A DNA stretch of 64,000 bases from Eutreptiella sp. 'Long Island Sound 2002' (Eukaryota; Euglenozoa; Euglenophyceae; Eutreptiales; Eutreptiaceae), in the NCBI GenBank assembly GCA_964036045.1, contig OZ038392.1:18218612-18282611 (forward strand), read 5' to 3'. The notes beneath the pieces are model-generated. The model was not told the origin of the DNA. It searched no databases and saw only the letters and a list, made by a program, of their open reading frames with translations. Shown in pieces: positions 26,371-40,500 of this stretch. Both the position numbers and the translations under genes were made by a program. Positions within the stretch are counted from its first letter, which is position 1; each line of letters opens with the position of its first letter.

Positions 26371-29342
26371 ATTCTAACCATCTAATGTGATAGAAAATCA
26401 TGTTTAGACCATTTATCGGACCCTCTATGCCCCGTAATAACCCGTTTTGACCCCCAGAGGGGGGCCGGTGGGTCATTTGTGCTGGGGATAGCCCGAAGGG
26501 GACTTAGAGAATATCGGTCCGGGGGTTCAAAAATCGAAAAATCTGAAATCGATTTCTTTGACTTTCTAACCGTCAAATGTGATAGAAAATCATGTTCAGA
26601 CCACTTATTGGACCCTCTCTGCCCCGTAATCACCCGTTTTGACCCCCGGAGGGGGGCCGGTGGGTCATTTGTGCTGGGGATAGCCCGGAGGGGACTTAGA
26701 GAAAATCGGTCCGGGGGGTCAAAAATCGAAAAATCTAAAATCGATTTTCTTGACTCTCTAACTATCAAATGTGATAGAAAAACATGTTTAGACCGCTTAT
26801 CGGACCCTCTATGCCCCGTAATCACCTGTTTTGACCCCCGGAGTGGGGCCGGTGGGTCATTTGTTCTGGGGATAGCCCAAAGGGGACTTAGAGAAAATCG
26901 GTCCGGGGGGTCAAAAATCGAAAAATCTGAAATCGATTTTTTTTGACTTTCTAACCATCAAATGTGATAGAAAACCATGTTTAGACCACTTATTGGACCC
27001 TCTATGCCCCGTAATCACCCGTTTTGACCCCTAGAGGCGGGCTGGTGGGTCATTTGTGCTGGGGATAGCCTGAAGGCGACTTTGGGCTATGCCGGGGTTG
27101 GGGAAAATAGGTTCAAGGCATCAAAAATCGAAAAATCTGAAATCGATTTCTTAGACTTTTTAACCATCAAATGTGATAGAAAATCATGTTTAGACCACTT
27201 ATTGGACCCTCTATGCCCCGTAATCACCCGATTTCACCCGCGGAGGCGGGCCGGTGGGTCATTTGTGCTGGGGATAGCCCGAAGGGGACTTAGAGAAAAT
27301 CGGTCCGGGGGGTCAAAAATCGAAAAATCTAAAATCAATTTCTTTGACTTTCTAACCATCAAATGTGATAGAAAAACATGTTTAGACCAATTTTTGCACC
27401 CTCTATGCCCCGTAATCACCCGTTTTGACCCCCGGAGGCGGGCCGGTGGGTCATTTGTGCTGGGGATAGCCCGGAGGGGACTTAGAGAAAATCGGTCCGG
27501 GGGGTCAAAAATCGAAAAATCTAAAATCGATTTTCTTGACTTTCTAACCATCAAACGTGATAGAAAAACATGTTTAGACCACTTATTGGACCCTCTATGC
27601 CCCGTAATCACCCGTTTTGAGCCCCGGAGGGGGGCCGGTGGGTCATTTGTGCTGGGGATAGCCCGAAGGGGACTTAGAGAAAATCGGTCCGGGGGGTCAA
27701 AAATCAAAAATCTGAAATCGATTTTTTTCACATTCTAACCATCTAATGTGATAGAAAATCATGTTTAGACCATTTATCGGACCCTCTATGCCCCGTAAAT
27801 ACCCGTTTTGACCCCCAGAGGGGGGCCGGTGGGTCATTTGTGCTGGGGATAGCCCGAAGGGGACTTAGAGAAAATCGGTCCGGGGGGTCAAAAATCGAAA
27901 ATTCTGAAATCGATTTCTTTGACTTTCTAACCGTCAAATGTGATAGAAAATCATGTTCAGACCACTTATTGGACCCTCTCTGCCCCGTAATCACCCGTTT
28001 TGACCCCCAGAGTGGGGCTGGTGGGTCATTTGTGCTGGGGATAGCCCGAAGGGGACTCAGAGAAAATCGGACCCGGGGGTCAAAAATCGAAAAATCTAAA
28101 ATCGATTTTCTTGACTTTCTAACCATCAAATGTGATGGAAAATCATGTTTAGACCGCTTATCGGACCCTCTATGCCCCGTAATCACCCGTTTTGACACCC
28201 AGAGGGGGGCCGGTGGGTCATTTGTGCTGGGGATAGCCCGAAGGGGACTTAGAGAATATCGGTCCGGGGGGTCAAAAATCGAAAATCTGAAATCAGTTTT
28301 TTTCACATTCTAACCATCTAATGTGATAGAAAATCATGTTTAGACCACTTATCGGACCCTCTATGCCCCGTAATCACCCGCTTTGACCCCTAGAGGCGGG
28401 CCGGTCGGTCATTTGTGGTGGGGATAGCCTGAAGGCGACTTTGGGCTATGCCGGGGGTGGGGAAAATAGGTTCAAGGCATCAAAAATCGAAAAATCTTGA
28501 ATCGATTTCTTAGACTTTTTAACCATCAAATGTGATAGAAAATCATGTTTAGACCACTTATTGGACCCTCTATGCCCAGTAATCACCCGTTTTGACCCCC
28601 GGAGGCGGGCCGGTGGGTCATTTGTGCTGGGGATAGCCCGAAGGGGACTTAGAGAAAATCGGTCCGGGGGGTCAAAAATCGAAAAATCTGAAATCGATTT
28701 CTTTGACTTTCTAACCATCTAATGTGATGGAAAATCCTGTTTAGACCACTTATTGGACCCTCTATGCCCCGTAATCACCCGTTTTGACCCCCGGAGTGGG
28801 GCCGGTGGGTCATTTGTGCTGGGGATAGCCCGGAGAGGACTTAGAGAAAATCGGTCCGGGGGGTCAAAAATAGAAAAATCTAAAATCGATTTCTTTGACT
28901 TTCTAACCATCAAATGTGATAGAAAAACAAGTTTAGACCACTTATTGCACCCTCTATGCCCCGTAATCGGCCGTTTTGACCCCCAGAGTGGGGCCGGTGG
29001 GCCATTTGTGCTGGGGATAGCCCGGTGGGGACTTAGAGAAAATCGGTCCGGGGGGTCAAAAATCGAAAAATCTGAAATCGAATTTTTTGACTTTCTAACC
29101 ATCAAATGTGATGGAAAATCATGTTTAGACCACTTATTGGACCCTCTATGCCCCGTAATCACCCGTTTTGACCCCCGGAGTGGGGCCGGTGGGTCATTTG
29201 TGCTGGGGATAGCCCAAAGGGGACTTAGAGAATATCGGTCCGGGGGGTCAAAAATCGAAAATCTGAAATCGATTTTTTTCGGATTCTAACCATCTAATGT
29301 GATAGCCCGGAGGGGACTTAGAGAAAGTCGGTCCGGGGGGTC

Positions 29343-31880
29343 AAAAATCTAAAAATCTGAAATCGAAATTTTTGACTTTCTAACCATCAAATGTGATGGA
29401 AAATCATGTTTAGACCACTTATTGGACCCTCTATGCCCCGTAATCACCCGTTTTGACCCCCGGAGGCGGGCCGGTGGGTCATTTGTGCTGGGGTTAGCCC
29501 GAAGGGGACTTAGAGAAAATCGGTCCGGGGGTTCAAAACTCGAAAAATCTGAAATCGATTTTTTTGACTTTCTAACCATCAAATGTGATAGAAAATCATG
29601 TTTAGACCACTTATTGCACCCTCTATGCCCCGTAATCACCCGTTTTGACCCCCGGAGGGGGGCCGGTGGGTCATTTGTGCTGGGGATAGCCCGAAGGGGA
29701 CTTAGAGAAAACCGGTCCGGGGGGTAAAAAATCGAAAAATCTAAAATCGATTTTTTTGACTTTCTAACCATCAAATGTGATAGAATATCATGTTTAGACC
29801 ACTTATTGGACACTCTATGCCCCGTAATCACCCGGTTTGACCCCCGGAGGCGGGCTGGTGGGTCATTTGTGCTGGGGATAGCCCGAAGGGGACTTAGAGA
29901 AAATCGGTCCGGGGGGTCAGAAATTGAAAAATCCGATATCGATTTCTTTGACTTTCTAACCATCAAATGTGCTAGAAAAACATGTTTAGACCACTTATTG
30001 CACCCTCTATGCCCTGTAATCGGCCGTTTTGACTCCCGGAGGGGGGCCGGTGGGTCATTTGTGCTGGGGATAGCCCGGAGGGGACTTAGAGAAAGTCGGT
30101 CCGGGGGGTCAAAAATCGAAAAATCTAAAATCGATTTTTTTGACTTTCTAACCATCTAATGTGATAGAAAAACATATTTAGACCACTTATCGGACCCTCT
30201 ATGCCCGGTAATCACCCGTTTTGACCCCCAGAGTGGGGCCGGTGGGTCATTTGTGCTGGGGATAGCCCGGAGGGGACTTAGAGAAAATCGGTCCGGGGGG
30301 TCAAAAATCTAAAAATCTGAAATCGAAATTTTTGACTTTCTAACCATTAAATTTGATGGAAAATCATGTTTAGACCACTTATTGGACCCTCTATGCCCCG
30401 CAATCACCCGTTTTGACCCCCGGAGTGGGGCCGGTGGGTCATTTGTGCTGGGGATAGCCCGGAGGGGACTTAGAGAAAATCGGTCGGGGGGGTCAAAAAT
30501 AGAAAAATCTAAAATCGATTTTTTTGACTTTCTAACCATCTAATGTGATAGAAAAACATGTTTAGACCACTTATCTGACCCTCTATGCCCCGTAATCACC
30601 CGTTTTGACCCCCAGAGTGGGGCCGGTGGGTCATTTGTGCTGGGGCTAGCCCGAAGGGGACTTAGAGAAAATCGGTCCGGGGGGTCAAAAATCGAAAAAT
30701 CTGAAATCGATTTCTTTGACTTTCTAATCATCTAATGTGATGGAAAATCATGTTTAGACCACTTATTGGACCCTCTATGCCCCGTAATCACCCGTTTTGA
30801 CCCCCGGAGTGGGGCCGGTGGGTCATTTGTGCTGGGGATAGCCCGGAGGGGACTTAGAGAAAATCGGTCCGGGGGGTCAAAAATAGAAAAATCTAAAATC
30901 GATTTCTTTGACTTTCTAACCATCAAATGTGATAGAAAAACAAGTTTAGACCACTTATTGCACCCTCTATGCCCCGTAATCGGCCGTTTTGACCCCCAGA
31001 GTGGGGCCGGTGGGCCATTTGTGCCGGGGATAGCCCGGAGGGGACTTAGAGAAAGTCGGTCCGGGGGGTCAAAAATCTAAAAATCTGAAATCGAAATTTT
31101 TGACTTTCTAACCATCAAATGTGATGGAAAATCATGTTTAGACCACTTATTGGACCCTCTATGCCCCGTAATCACCCGTTTTGACCCCCGGAGGCGGGCC
31201 GGTGGGTCATTTGTGCTGGGGTTAGCCCGAAGGGGACTTAGAGAAAATCGGTCCGGGGGTTCAAAACTCGAAAAATCTGAAATCGATTTTTTTGACTTTC
31301 TAACCATCAAATGTGATAGAAAATCATGTTTAGACCACTTATTGCACCCTCTATGCCCTGTAATTGGCTGTTTTGACTCCCGGAGGGGGGCCGGTGGGTC
31401 ATTTGTGCTGGGGATAGCCCGGAGGGGACTTAGAGAAAGTCGGTCCGGGGGGTCAAAAATCGAAAAATCTAAAATCGATTTTTTTGACTTTCTAACCATC
31501 TAATGTGATAGAAAAACATGTTTAGACCACTTATCGGACCCTCTATGCCCGGTAATCACCCGTTTTGACCCCCAGAGTGGGGCCGGTGGGTCATTTGTGC
31601 TGGGGATAGCCCGGAGGGGACTTAGAGAAAATCGGTCCGGGGGGTCAAAAATCTAAAAATCTGAAATCGAAATTTTTGACTTTCTAACCATTAAATGTGA
31701 TGGAAAATCATGTTTAGACCACTTATTGGACCCTCTATGCCCCGCAATCACCCGTTTTGACCCCCGGAGTGGGGCCGGTGGGTCATTTGTGCTGGGGATA
31801 GCCCGGAGGGGACTTAGAGAAAATCGGTCGGGGGGGTCAAAAATAGAAAAATCTAAAATCGATTTTTTTGACTTTCTAAC
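29343..31880. repeat. Satellite block duplication, 1728-bp and 1344-bp offsets
   Basis: The segment beginning near 29343 recurs near 31071, exactly nine 192-bp monomers later, with the shared variants GGGGTTAGCCCG, GGGGGTTCAAAACTCG and CGAAATTTTTGAC. A second pair (30309 and 31653 regions, seven monomers apart) shares AACCATTAAAT and GGTCGGGGGGG. In this part nearly all monomers are 192 bp, which keeps long frames open on both strands. Confidence 0.75.
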
Positions 31881-34800
31881 CATCTAATGTGATAGAAAAA
31901 CATGTTTAGACCACTTATCTGACCCTCTATGCCCCGTAATCACCCGTTTTGACCCCCAGAGTGGGGCCGGTGGGTCATTTGTGCTGGGGATAGCCCGGAG
32001 GGGACTTAGAGAAAATCGGTCCGGGGGGTCAAAAATCGAAAAATCTGAAATCGAATTTTTTGACTTTCTAACCATCAAATGTGATGGATAATCATGTTTC
32101 GACCACTTGTTGGACCCTCTATGCCCCGTAATCACCCGTCTTGACCCCCGGAGTGGGGCCGGTGGGTCATTTGTGCTGGGGATAGCCTGAAGGGGACTTA
32201 GAGAAAATCTGTCTGGGGGGTCAAAATCGAAAATCTGAAATCGAATTTTTTCGGATTCTAACCATCTAATGTGATAGAAAATCATGTTTAGACCACTTAT
32301 CGGACCCCCTATGCCCGGTAATCACCCGTTTTGACCCCCGGAGGGGGCCAGTGGGTCATTTGTGGTGGGGATAGCCTGAAGGCGACTTTGGGCTATGCCG
32401 GGGGTGGGGAAAATAGGTTCAAGGCATCAAAAATGGAAAAATCTGAAATCGATTTCTTAGACTTTTTAACCATCAAATGTGATGGAAAATCATGTTTAGA
32501 CCACTTATTGGACCCTCTATGCCCCGTAATCAGCCGTTTTGACCCCCGGAGGCGGGCCGGTGGGTCATTTGTGCTGGGGATAGCCCGAAGGGGACTTAGA
32601 GAAAATCGGTCCGGGGGTTTAAAACTCGAAAAATCTGAAATCGATTTTTTTTGACTTTCTAACCATCAAATGTGATAGAAAATCATGTTTAGACCACTTA
32701 TTGCACCCTCTCTGCCCCGTAATCACCCGTTTTGACCCCCGGAGGGGGGCCGGTGGGTCATTTGTGCTGGGGATAGCCCGGAGGGGACTTAGAGAAAATC
32801 GGTCCGGGGGGTAAAAAATCGAAAAATCTAAAATCGATTTTTTTGACTTTCTAACCATCTAATGTGATAGAAAATCATGTTTAGACCACTTATCGGACCC
32901 TCTATGCCCGGTAATCACCTGTTTTGACCCCCGGAGTGGGGCCGGTGGGTCATTTGTGCTGGGGATAGCCCGAAGGGGACTTGAAGAATATTCGTCCGGG
33001 GGTTCAAAATTCGAAAAATCTGAAATCGAAATTTTTGACTTTCTAACCATCTAATGTGATAGAAAAACATGTTTAGACCACTTATTGCACCCTCTCTGCC
33101 CCGTAATCACCCGTTTTGACCCCCGGAGGGGGGCCGGTTGGTCATTTGTGCTGGGGATAGCCCGGAGGGGACTTAGAGAAAATCGGTCCGGGGGGTAAAA
33201 AATCGAAAAATCTAAAATCGATTTTTTTGACTTTCTAACCATCTAATGTGATAGAAAAACATGTTTAGACCACTTATCGGACCCTCTATGCCCCGTAATC
33301 ACCCGTTTTGACCCCCGGAGGGGGGCCGCTGGGTCATTTGTGCTGGGGATAGCCCGAAGGGGACTTAGAGAATATCGGTCCGGGGGGTCAAAAATCGAAA
33401 AATCGGAAATCGATTTTTTTGACTTTCTAACCATCTAATGTGATAGAAAATCATGTTCAGACCACTTTTTGGACCCTCTATGCCCCGTAATCACCCGTTT
33501 TGACCCCCAGAGTGGGGCCGGTGGGTCATTTGTGCTGGGGATAGCCCGAAGGGGACTTAGAGAAAATCGGTCGGGGGGGTCAAAAATCGAAAAATCTAAA
33601 ATCGATTTTCTTGACTTTCTAACTATCAAATGTGATAGAAAAACATGTTTAGACCGCTTATCGGACCCTCTATGCCCCGTAATCACCCGTTTTGACCCCT
33701 GGAGGGGGGCCGGTGGGTCATTTGTGCTGGGGATAGCCCAAAGGGGACTTAGAGAATATCGGTCCGGGGGGTCAAAAATCTGAAAATCTAAAAGGCGACT
33801 TTGGGCTATGCCGGGGGTGGGGAATATAGGTTCAAGGCATCAAAAATCGAAAAATCTGAAATCGATTTCTTAGACTTTTTAACCTTCAAATGTGATAGAA
33901 AATCATGTTTAGACCACTTATTGGACCCTCTATGCCCCGTAATCACCCGTTTTGACCCCCGGAGGCGGGCCGGTGGGTCATTTGTGCTGGGGATAGCCCG
34001 AAGTGGACTTAGAGAAAATCGGTCCGGGGGGTCAAAAATCGAAAAATCCGAAATCGATTTCTTTGACTTTCTAACCATCTAATGTGATAGAAAAACATGT
34101 TTAGACCACTTATTGCACCCTCCATGCCCCGTAATCGCCCGTTTTGACCCCCGGAAGGGGGCCGGTGGGTCATTTGTGCTGGGGATAGCCCGAAGGGGAC
34201 TTAGAGAAAATCGGTCCGGGGGGTCAAAAATCGAAAAATCTAAAATCGATTCTTTTGACTTTCTAACCATCTAATGTGATAGAAAAACATGTTTAGACCA
34301 CTTATCGGAGCCTCTATGCCCGGTAATCACCCGTTTTGACCCCCGGAGGCGGGCCGGTGGGTCATTTGTGCTGGGGATAGCCCGGAGGGGACTTGGAGAA
34401 AATCGGTCCGGGGGGTCAAAATTGGAAAAATCTAAAATCGATTATCTTGACTATCTAACCATCTAATGTGATAGAAAAACATGTTTAGACCGCTTATCGG
34501 ATCCTCTATGCCCCGTAATCACCTGTTTTGACCCCCCGGAGGCGGGCTGGTGGGTCATTTGTGCTGGGGATAGCCCGAAGGGGACTTAGAGAAAATCGGT
34601 CCGGGGGTTTAAAACTCGAAAAATCTGAAATCGATTTTTTTTGACTTTCTAACCATCAAATGTGATAGAAAATCATGTTTAGACCACTTATTGCACCCTC
34701 TATGCCCCGTAATCACCCGTTTTGACCCCCGGAGGGGGGCCGGTGGGTCATTTGTGCTGGGGATAGCCCGAAGGGGACTTGAAGAATATTGGTCCGGGGG

Positions 34801-35819
34801 TTCAAAATTCGAAAAATCTAAAATCCATTTTCTTGACTTTCTAACTATCAAATGTGATAGAAAATCATGTTTAGACCGCTTATCGGACCCTCTATGCCCC
34901 GTAATCACCCGTTTTGACCCCTGGAGGGGGGCCGGTGGGTCATTTGTGCTGGGGATAGCCCAAAGGGGACTTAGAGAATATCGGTCCGGGGGGTCAAAAA
35001 TCGAAAATCTGAATTCGATTTTTTTCACGTTCTAACCATCTAATGAGATAAAAAATCATGTTTAGACCACTTATTAGACCCTCTACGCCCCGCAATCACT
35101 CGTTTTGACCCCCGGAGGCGGGCCAGCGGGTCATTTGTGGTGGGGATAGCCCGAAGGCGACTTTGGGCTATGCCGGGGGTGGGGAAAATAGGTTCAAGGC
35201 ATCAAAAATCGAAAAATCTGAAATCGATTTCTTAGACTTTTTAACCTTCAAATATGATAGAAAATCATGTTTAGACCACTTATTGGACCCTCTATGCCCC
35301 GTAATCACCCGTTTTGACCCCCAGAGTGGGGCCGGTGGGTCATTTGTGCTGGGGATAGCCCGAAGTGGACTTAGAGAAAATCGGTCCGGGGGGTCAAAAA
35401 TCGAAAAATCGGAAATCGATTTCTTTCACTTTCTAACCATCTAATGTGATAGAAAAACATGTTTAGACCACTTATTGCACCCTCTATGCCCCGTAATCGC
35501 CCGTTTTGACCCCCGGAAGGGGGCCGGTGGGTCATTTGTGCTGGGGATAGCCCGAAGGGGACTTAGAGAATATCGGTCCGGGGGGTCAAAAATCGAAAAA
35601 TCTAAAATCGATTTTTTTGACTTTCTAACCATCTAATGTGATAGAAAAACATGTTTAGACCACTTATCGGACCCTCTATGCCCGGTAATCACCCGTTTTG
35701 ACCCACGGAGGGGGGCCGGTGGGTCATTTGTGCTGGGGATAGCCCGGAGGGGACTTGGAGAAAATCGGTCCGGGGGGTCAAAAATCGAAAAATCTGAAAT
35801 CGATTATCTTGACTATCTA

Positions 35820-37590
35820 ACCATCTAATGTGATAGAAAAACATGTTTAGACCGCTTATCGGATCCTCTATGCCCCGTAATCACCTGTTTTGACCCCCCG
35901 GAGGCGGGCCGGTGGGTCATTTGTGCTGGGGATAGCCCGAAGGGGACTTAGAGAAAATCGGTCCGGGGGGTCAAAAATCGAAAAATCTAAAATCGATTTC
36001 TTTGACTTTCTAACCATCAAATGTGATAGAAAATCATGTTTAGACCACTTATTGGACCCTCTATGCCCCGTAATCACCTGTTTCGACCCCCAGAGGGGGG
36101 CCGGTGGGTCATTTGTGGTGGGGATAGCCCGAAGGGGACTTAGAGAAAATCGGTCCGGGGGGTCAGAAATCGAAAATCTGAAATCGATTTTTTTCGGATT
36201 CTAACCATCTAATGTGATAGAAAATCATGTTAAGACCACTTATGGGACCCCCTATGCCCGGTAATCACCCGTTTTGACCCCCGGAGGGGGCCGGTGGGTC
36301 ATTTGTGGTGAAAATAGCCTGAAGGCGACTTTGGGCTATGCCCGGGGGTGGGGAAAATAGGTTCAAGGCATCAAAAATAGAAAATCTGAAATCGATTTCT
36401 TTGACTTTCTAACCATCAAATGTGATAGAAAATCATGTTTAGACCACTTATTGGACCCTCTATGCCCCGTAATGACCCGGTTTGACCCCCGGAGTGGGGC
36501 CGCTAGGTCATTTGTGCTGGGGATAGCCCGAAGGGGACTTAGAGAAAATCGGTCCGGGGGGTCAAAAATCGAAATGTCTGAAATCGAAATTTTTGACTTT
36601 CTAACCATCTAATGTGATAGAAAAACATGTTTAGACCACTTATCGGACCCTCTATGCCCGGTAATCACCCGTTTTGACCCCCGGAGGGGGGCCGGTGGGT
36701 CATTTGTGCTGGGGATAGCCCGGAGGGGACTTGGAGAAAATCGGTCCGGGGGTCAAAAATCGAAAAATCTAAAATCGATTATCTTGACTATCTAACCAAC
36801 CATCTAATCTGATAGAAAAACATGTTTAGACCGCTTATCGGATCCTCTATGCCCCGTAATCACCTGTTTTGACCCCCCGGAGGCGGGCCGGTGGGTCATT
36901 TGTGCTGGGGATAGCCCGAAGGGGACTTAGAGAAAATCGGTCCGGGGGGTCAAAAATCGAAAAATCTAAAATCGATTTCTTTGACTTTCTAACCATCAAA
37001 TGTGATAGAAAATCATGTTTAGACCACTTATTGGACCCTCTATGCCCCGTAATCACCTGTTTCGACCCCCAGAGGGGGGCCGGTGGGTCATTTGTGCTGG
37101 GGATAGCCCGAAGGGGACTTAGAGAAAATCGGTCCGGGGGGTCAGAAATCGAAAATCTGAAATCGATTTTTTTCGGATTCTAACCATCTAATGTGATAGA
37201 AAATCATGTTTAGACCACTTATGGGACCCCCTATGCCCGGTAATCACCCGTTTTGACCCCCGGAGGGGGCCGGTGGGTCATTTGTGGTGGGGATAGCCTG
37301 AAGGCGACTTTGGGCTATGCCCGGGGGTGGGGAAAATAGGTTCAAGGCATCAAAAATCGAAAATCTGAAATCGATTTTTTTGACTTTCTAACCATCAAAT
37401 GTGATAGAAAATCATGTTTAGACCACTTTTTGGACCCTCTATGCCCCGTAATGACCCGGTTTGACCCCCGGAGTGGGGCCGCTGGGTCATTTGTGCTGGG
37501 GATAGCCCGAAGGGGACTTAGAGAAAATCGGTCCGGGGGGTCAAAAATCGAAACGTCTGAAATCGAAATTTCTGACTTTCTAACCATCTA
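35820..37590. repeat. Satellite higher-order duplication, 979-bp offset
   Basis: About 35850-36640 is repeated at 36829-37610. Shared rare variants are GATTATCTTGACTATC, GGATCCTCTATG, ACCCCCCGGAGG, CTGTTTCGACCC, TATGCCCGGGGG and AATGACCCGG. A small insertion at 36798 (AACCAACCATC) makes the offset 979 rather than a whole number of monomers. Confidence 0.8.
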
Positions 37591-40500
37591 ATGTGATAGA
37601 AAATCATGTTTAGACGACTTAGCGGACCCTCTATGCCCCGTAATCACCCGTTTTGACCCGCGGAGGGGGCCGGTGGGTCATTTGTGCTGGGGATAGCCCA
37701 AAGGGGACTTAGAGAAAATCGGTCCGGGGGGTCAAAAATCGAAAAATCTGAAATCGATTTTTTTGACTTTCTAACCATCAAATGTGATAGAAAATCATGT
37801 TTAGACCACTTATTGGACCCTCTATTCCCCGTAATCACCTGTTTTGAACCCCGGACGGGGGCCGGTGGGTCATTTGTGCTGGGGATAGCCCAAAGGGGAC
37901 TTAGAGAAAATCGGTCCGGGGGGTCAAAAATCGAAAATCTGAAATTGATTTTTTTGACTTTCTAACCATCAAATGTGATAGAAAATCATGTTTAGACCAC
38001 TTATTGGACCCTCTATTCCCCGTAATCACCTGTTTTGAACCCCGGACGGGGGCCGGTGGGTCATTTGTGCTGGGGATAGCCCGAAGGGGACTTAGAGAAA
38101 ATCGGTCCGGGGGGTCAAAAATCGAAAAATCTGAAATCGATTTTCTTGACTTTCTAACCATGAAATGTGATAGAAAATCATGTTTAGACCACTTATTGGA
38201 CCCTCTATGCCCCGCAATCACCCATTTTGACCCCCGGAGGGGGGCCGGTGGGTCATTTGTGCTGGGGATAGCCCGAAGGGGACTTAGAGAATATCGGTCC
38301 GGCGGGTCAAAAATCTAAAAATCTGAAATCGAAATTTTTGACTTTCTAACCATCAAAGGTGATAGAAAATCATGTTTAGACCACTTATCGGACCCTCCAT
38401 GCCCCGCAATCACCCGTTTTGACCCCCGGAGGAGGGCCGGTGGGTAATTTGTGCTAGGGATAGCCCGAAGGGGACTTAGAGAATATCGGTCCGGGGGGTC
38501 AAAAATCGAAAAATCTGAAATCAAAATTTTTGACTTTCTAAACATCTAATGTGATACAAAAACATGTTTAGAAAACTTTTTGGACCCTCTATGCCCCGTA
38601 ATCACCCATTTTGACCCCCGGAGTGGGGCTGGTGGGTCATTTGTGCTGGGGATAGCCCGAAGGGGACTTAGAGAATATCGGTCCGGGGGGTCAAAAATCG
38701 AAAAATCTGAAATCGATTTTTTTCACATTCTAACCATCTAATGTCATAGAAAATCATGTTTAGACCCCTTAGTGGACCCTCTATGCCCGGTAATCACCCG
38801 CTTTGACCCCCGGAGTGGGGCCGGTGGGTCATTTGTGCTGGGGATAGCCCGAAGGGGACTTAGAGAATATCGGTCCGGGGGGTCAAAAATCTAAAAATCT
38901 GAAATCGAAATTTTTGACTTTCTAACCATCAAATGTGATAGAAAATCATGTTTAGACCACTTATCGGACCCTCTATGCCCCGCAATCACTCGTTTCGGCC
39001 CCCGGAGGGGGGCCGGTGGGTCATTTGTGCTGGGGATAGCCCGAAGGGGACTTAGAGAAAATCGGTCCGGGGGGTCAAAAATCTAAAAATCTGAAATCGA
39101 TTTTTTCACATTCTAACCATCTAATGTGATAGAAAATCATGTTTAGACCCCTTATCGGACCCTCTATGCCCCGTAATCACCCGTTTTGACCCCCGGAGGG
39201 GGGCTGGTGGGTCATTTGTGCTGGGGATAGCCCGAAGGGGACTTAGAGAATATCGGTCCGGGGGGTCAAAAATCGAAAATCTGAAATCGATTTTTTTCAC
39301 ATTCTAACCATCTAATGTGATAGAAAATCATGTTTAGACCACTTATCGGACCCCCTATGCCCCGTAATCACCCGTTTTGACCCCCGGAGGCGGGTCGGTG
39401 GGTCATTTGTGGTGGGGATAGCCCGAAAACGACTTTGGGCTATGCCGGGGGTGGGGAAAATAGGTTCAAGGCATCAAAAATCGAAAAATCTGAAATCGAT
39501 TTCTTAGACTTTTTAACCATCAAATGTGATAGAAAATCATGTTTAGACCACTTATTGGACCCTCTATGCCCCGCAATCACCCGTTTTGACCCCCGGAGGG
39601 GGCCCGGTGAGTCATTTGTGCTGGGGATAGCCCGAAGGGGACTTAGAGAAAATCGGTCCGGTGGGTCAAAAATCGAAAAATCTGAAATCGTTTTTTTTGA
39701 CTTTCTAACCATCAAATGTGATGGAGAATCATGTTTAGACCACTTATCGGACCCTCTATGCCCCGAAATCACCCATTTTGACCCCTGGAGGGGGGCCGGT
39801 GGGTCATTTGTGCTGGGGATAGCCCGAAGGGGACTTAGAGAATATCGGTCCGGGGGGTCAAAAATCTAAAAATCTGAAATCGATTTTTTTCACATTCTAA
39901 CCATCTAATGTGATAGAAAATCATGTTTAGACCCCTTAGTGGACCCTCTATGCCCCGTAATCACCCGCTTTGACCCCCGGAGTGGGGCCGGTGGGTCATT
40001 TGTGCTTGGGATAGCCCGAAGGGGACTTAGAGAATATCGGTCCGGGGGGTCAAAAATCGAAAATCTGAAATCGAAATTTTTGACTTTCTCAACATCTAAT
40101 GTGATACAAAAACATATTTAGAACAGTTATTGGACCCTCTATGCCCCGTAATCACCCATTTTGACCCCCGGAGTGGGGCCAGTGGGTCATTTGTGCTGGG
40201 GATAGCCCGAAGGGGACTTAGAGAATATCGGTCCGGGGGGTCAAAAATCGAAAAATCTGAAATCGATTTTTTTCACATTCTAACCATCTAATGTGATAGA
40301 AAATCATGTCTAGACCCTTTAGTGGACCCTCTATGCCCCGTAATCACCCGCTTTGACCCCCGGAGTGGGGCCGGTGGGTCATTTGTGGTGGGGATAGCCC
40401 GAAGGGGACTTAGAGAATATCGGTCCGGGGGGTCAAAAATCCAAAAATCTGAAATCGAAATTTTTGACTTTCTAACCATCAAATGTGATAGAAACTCATG

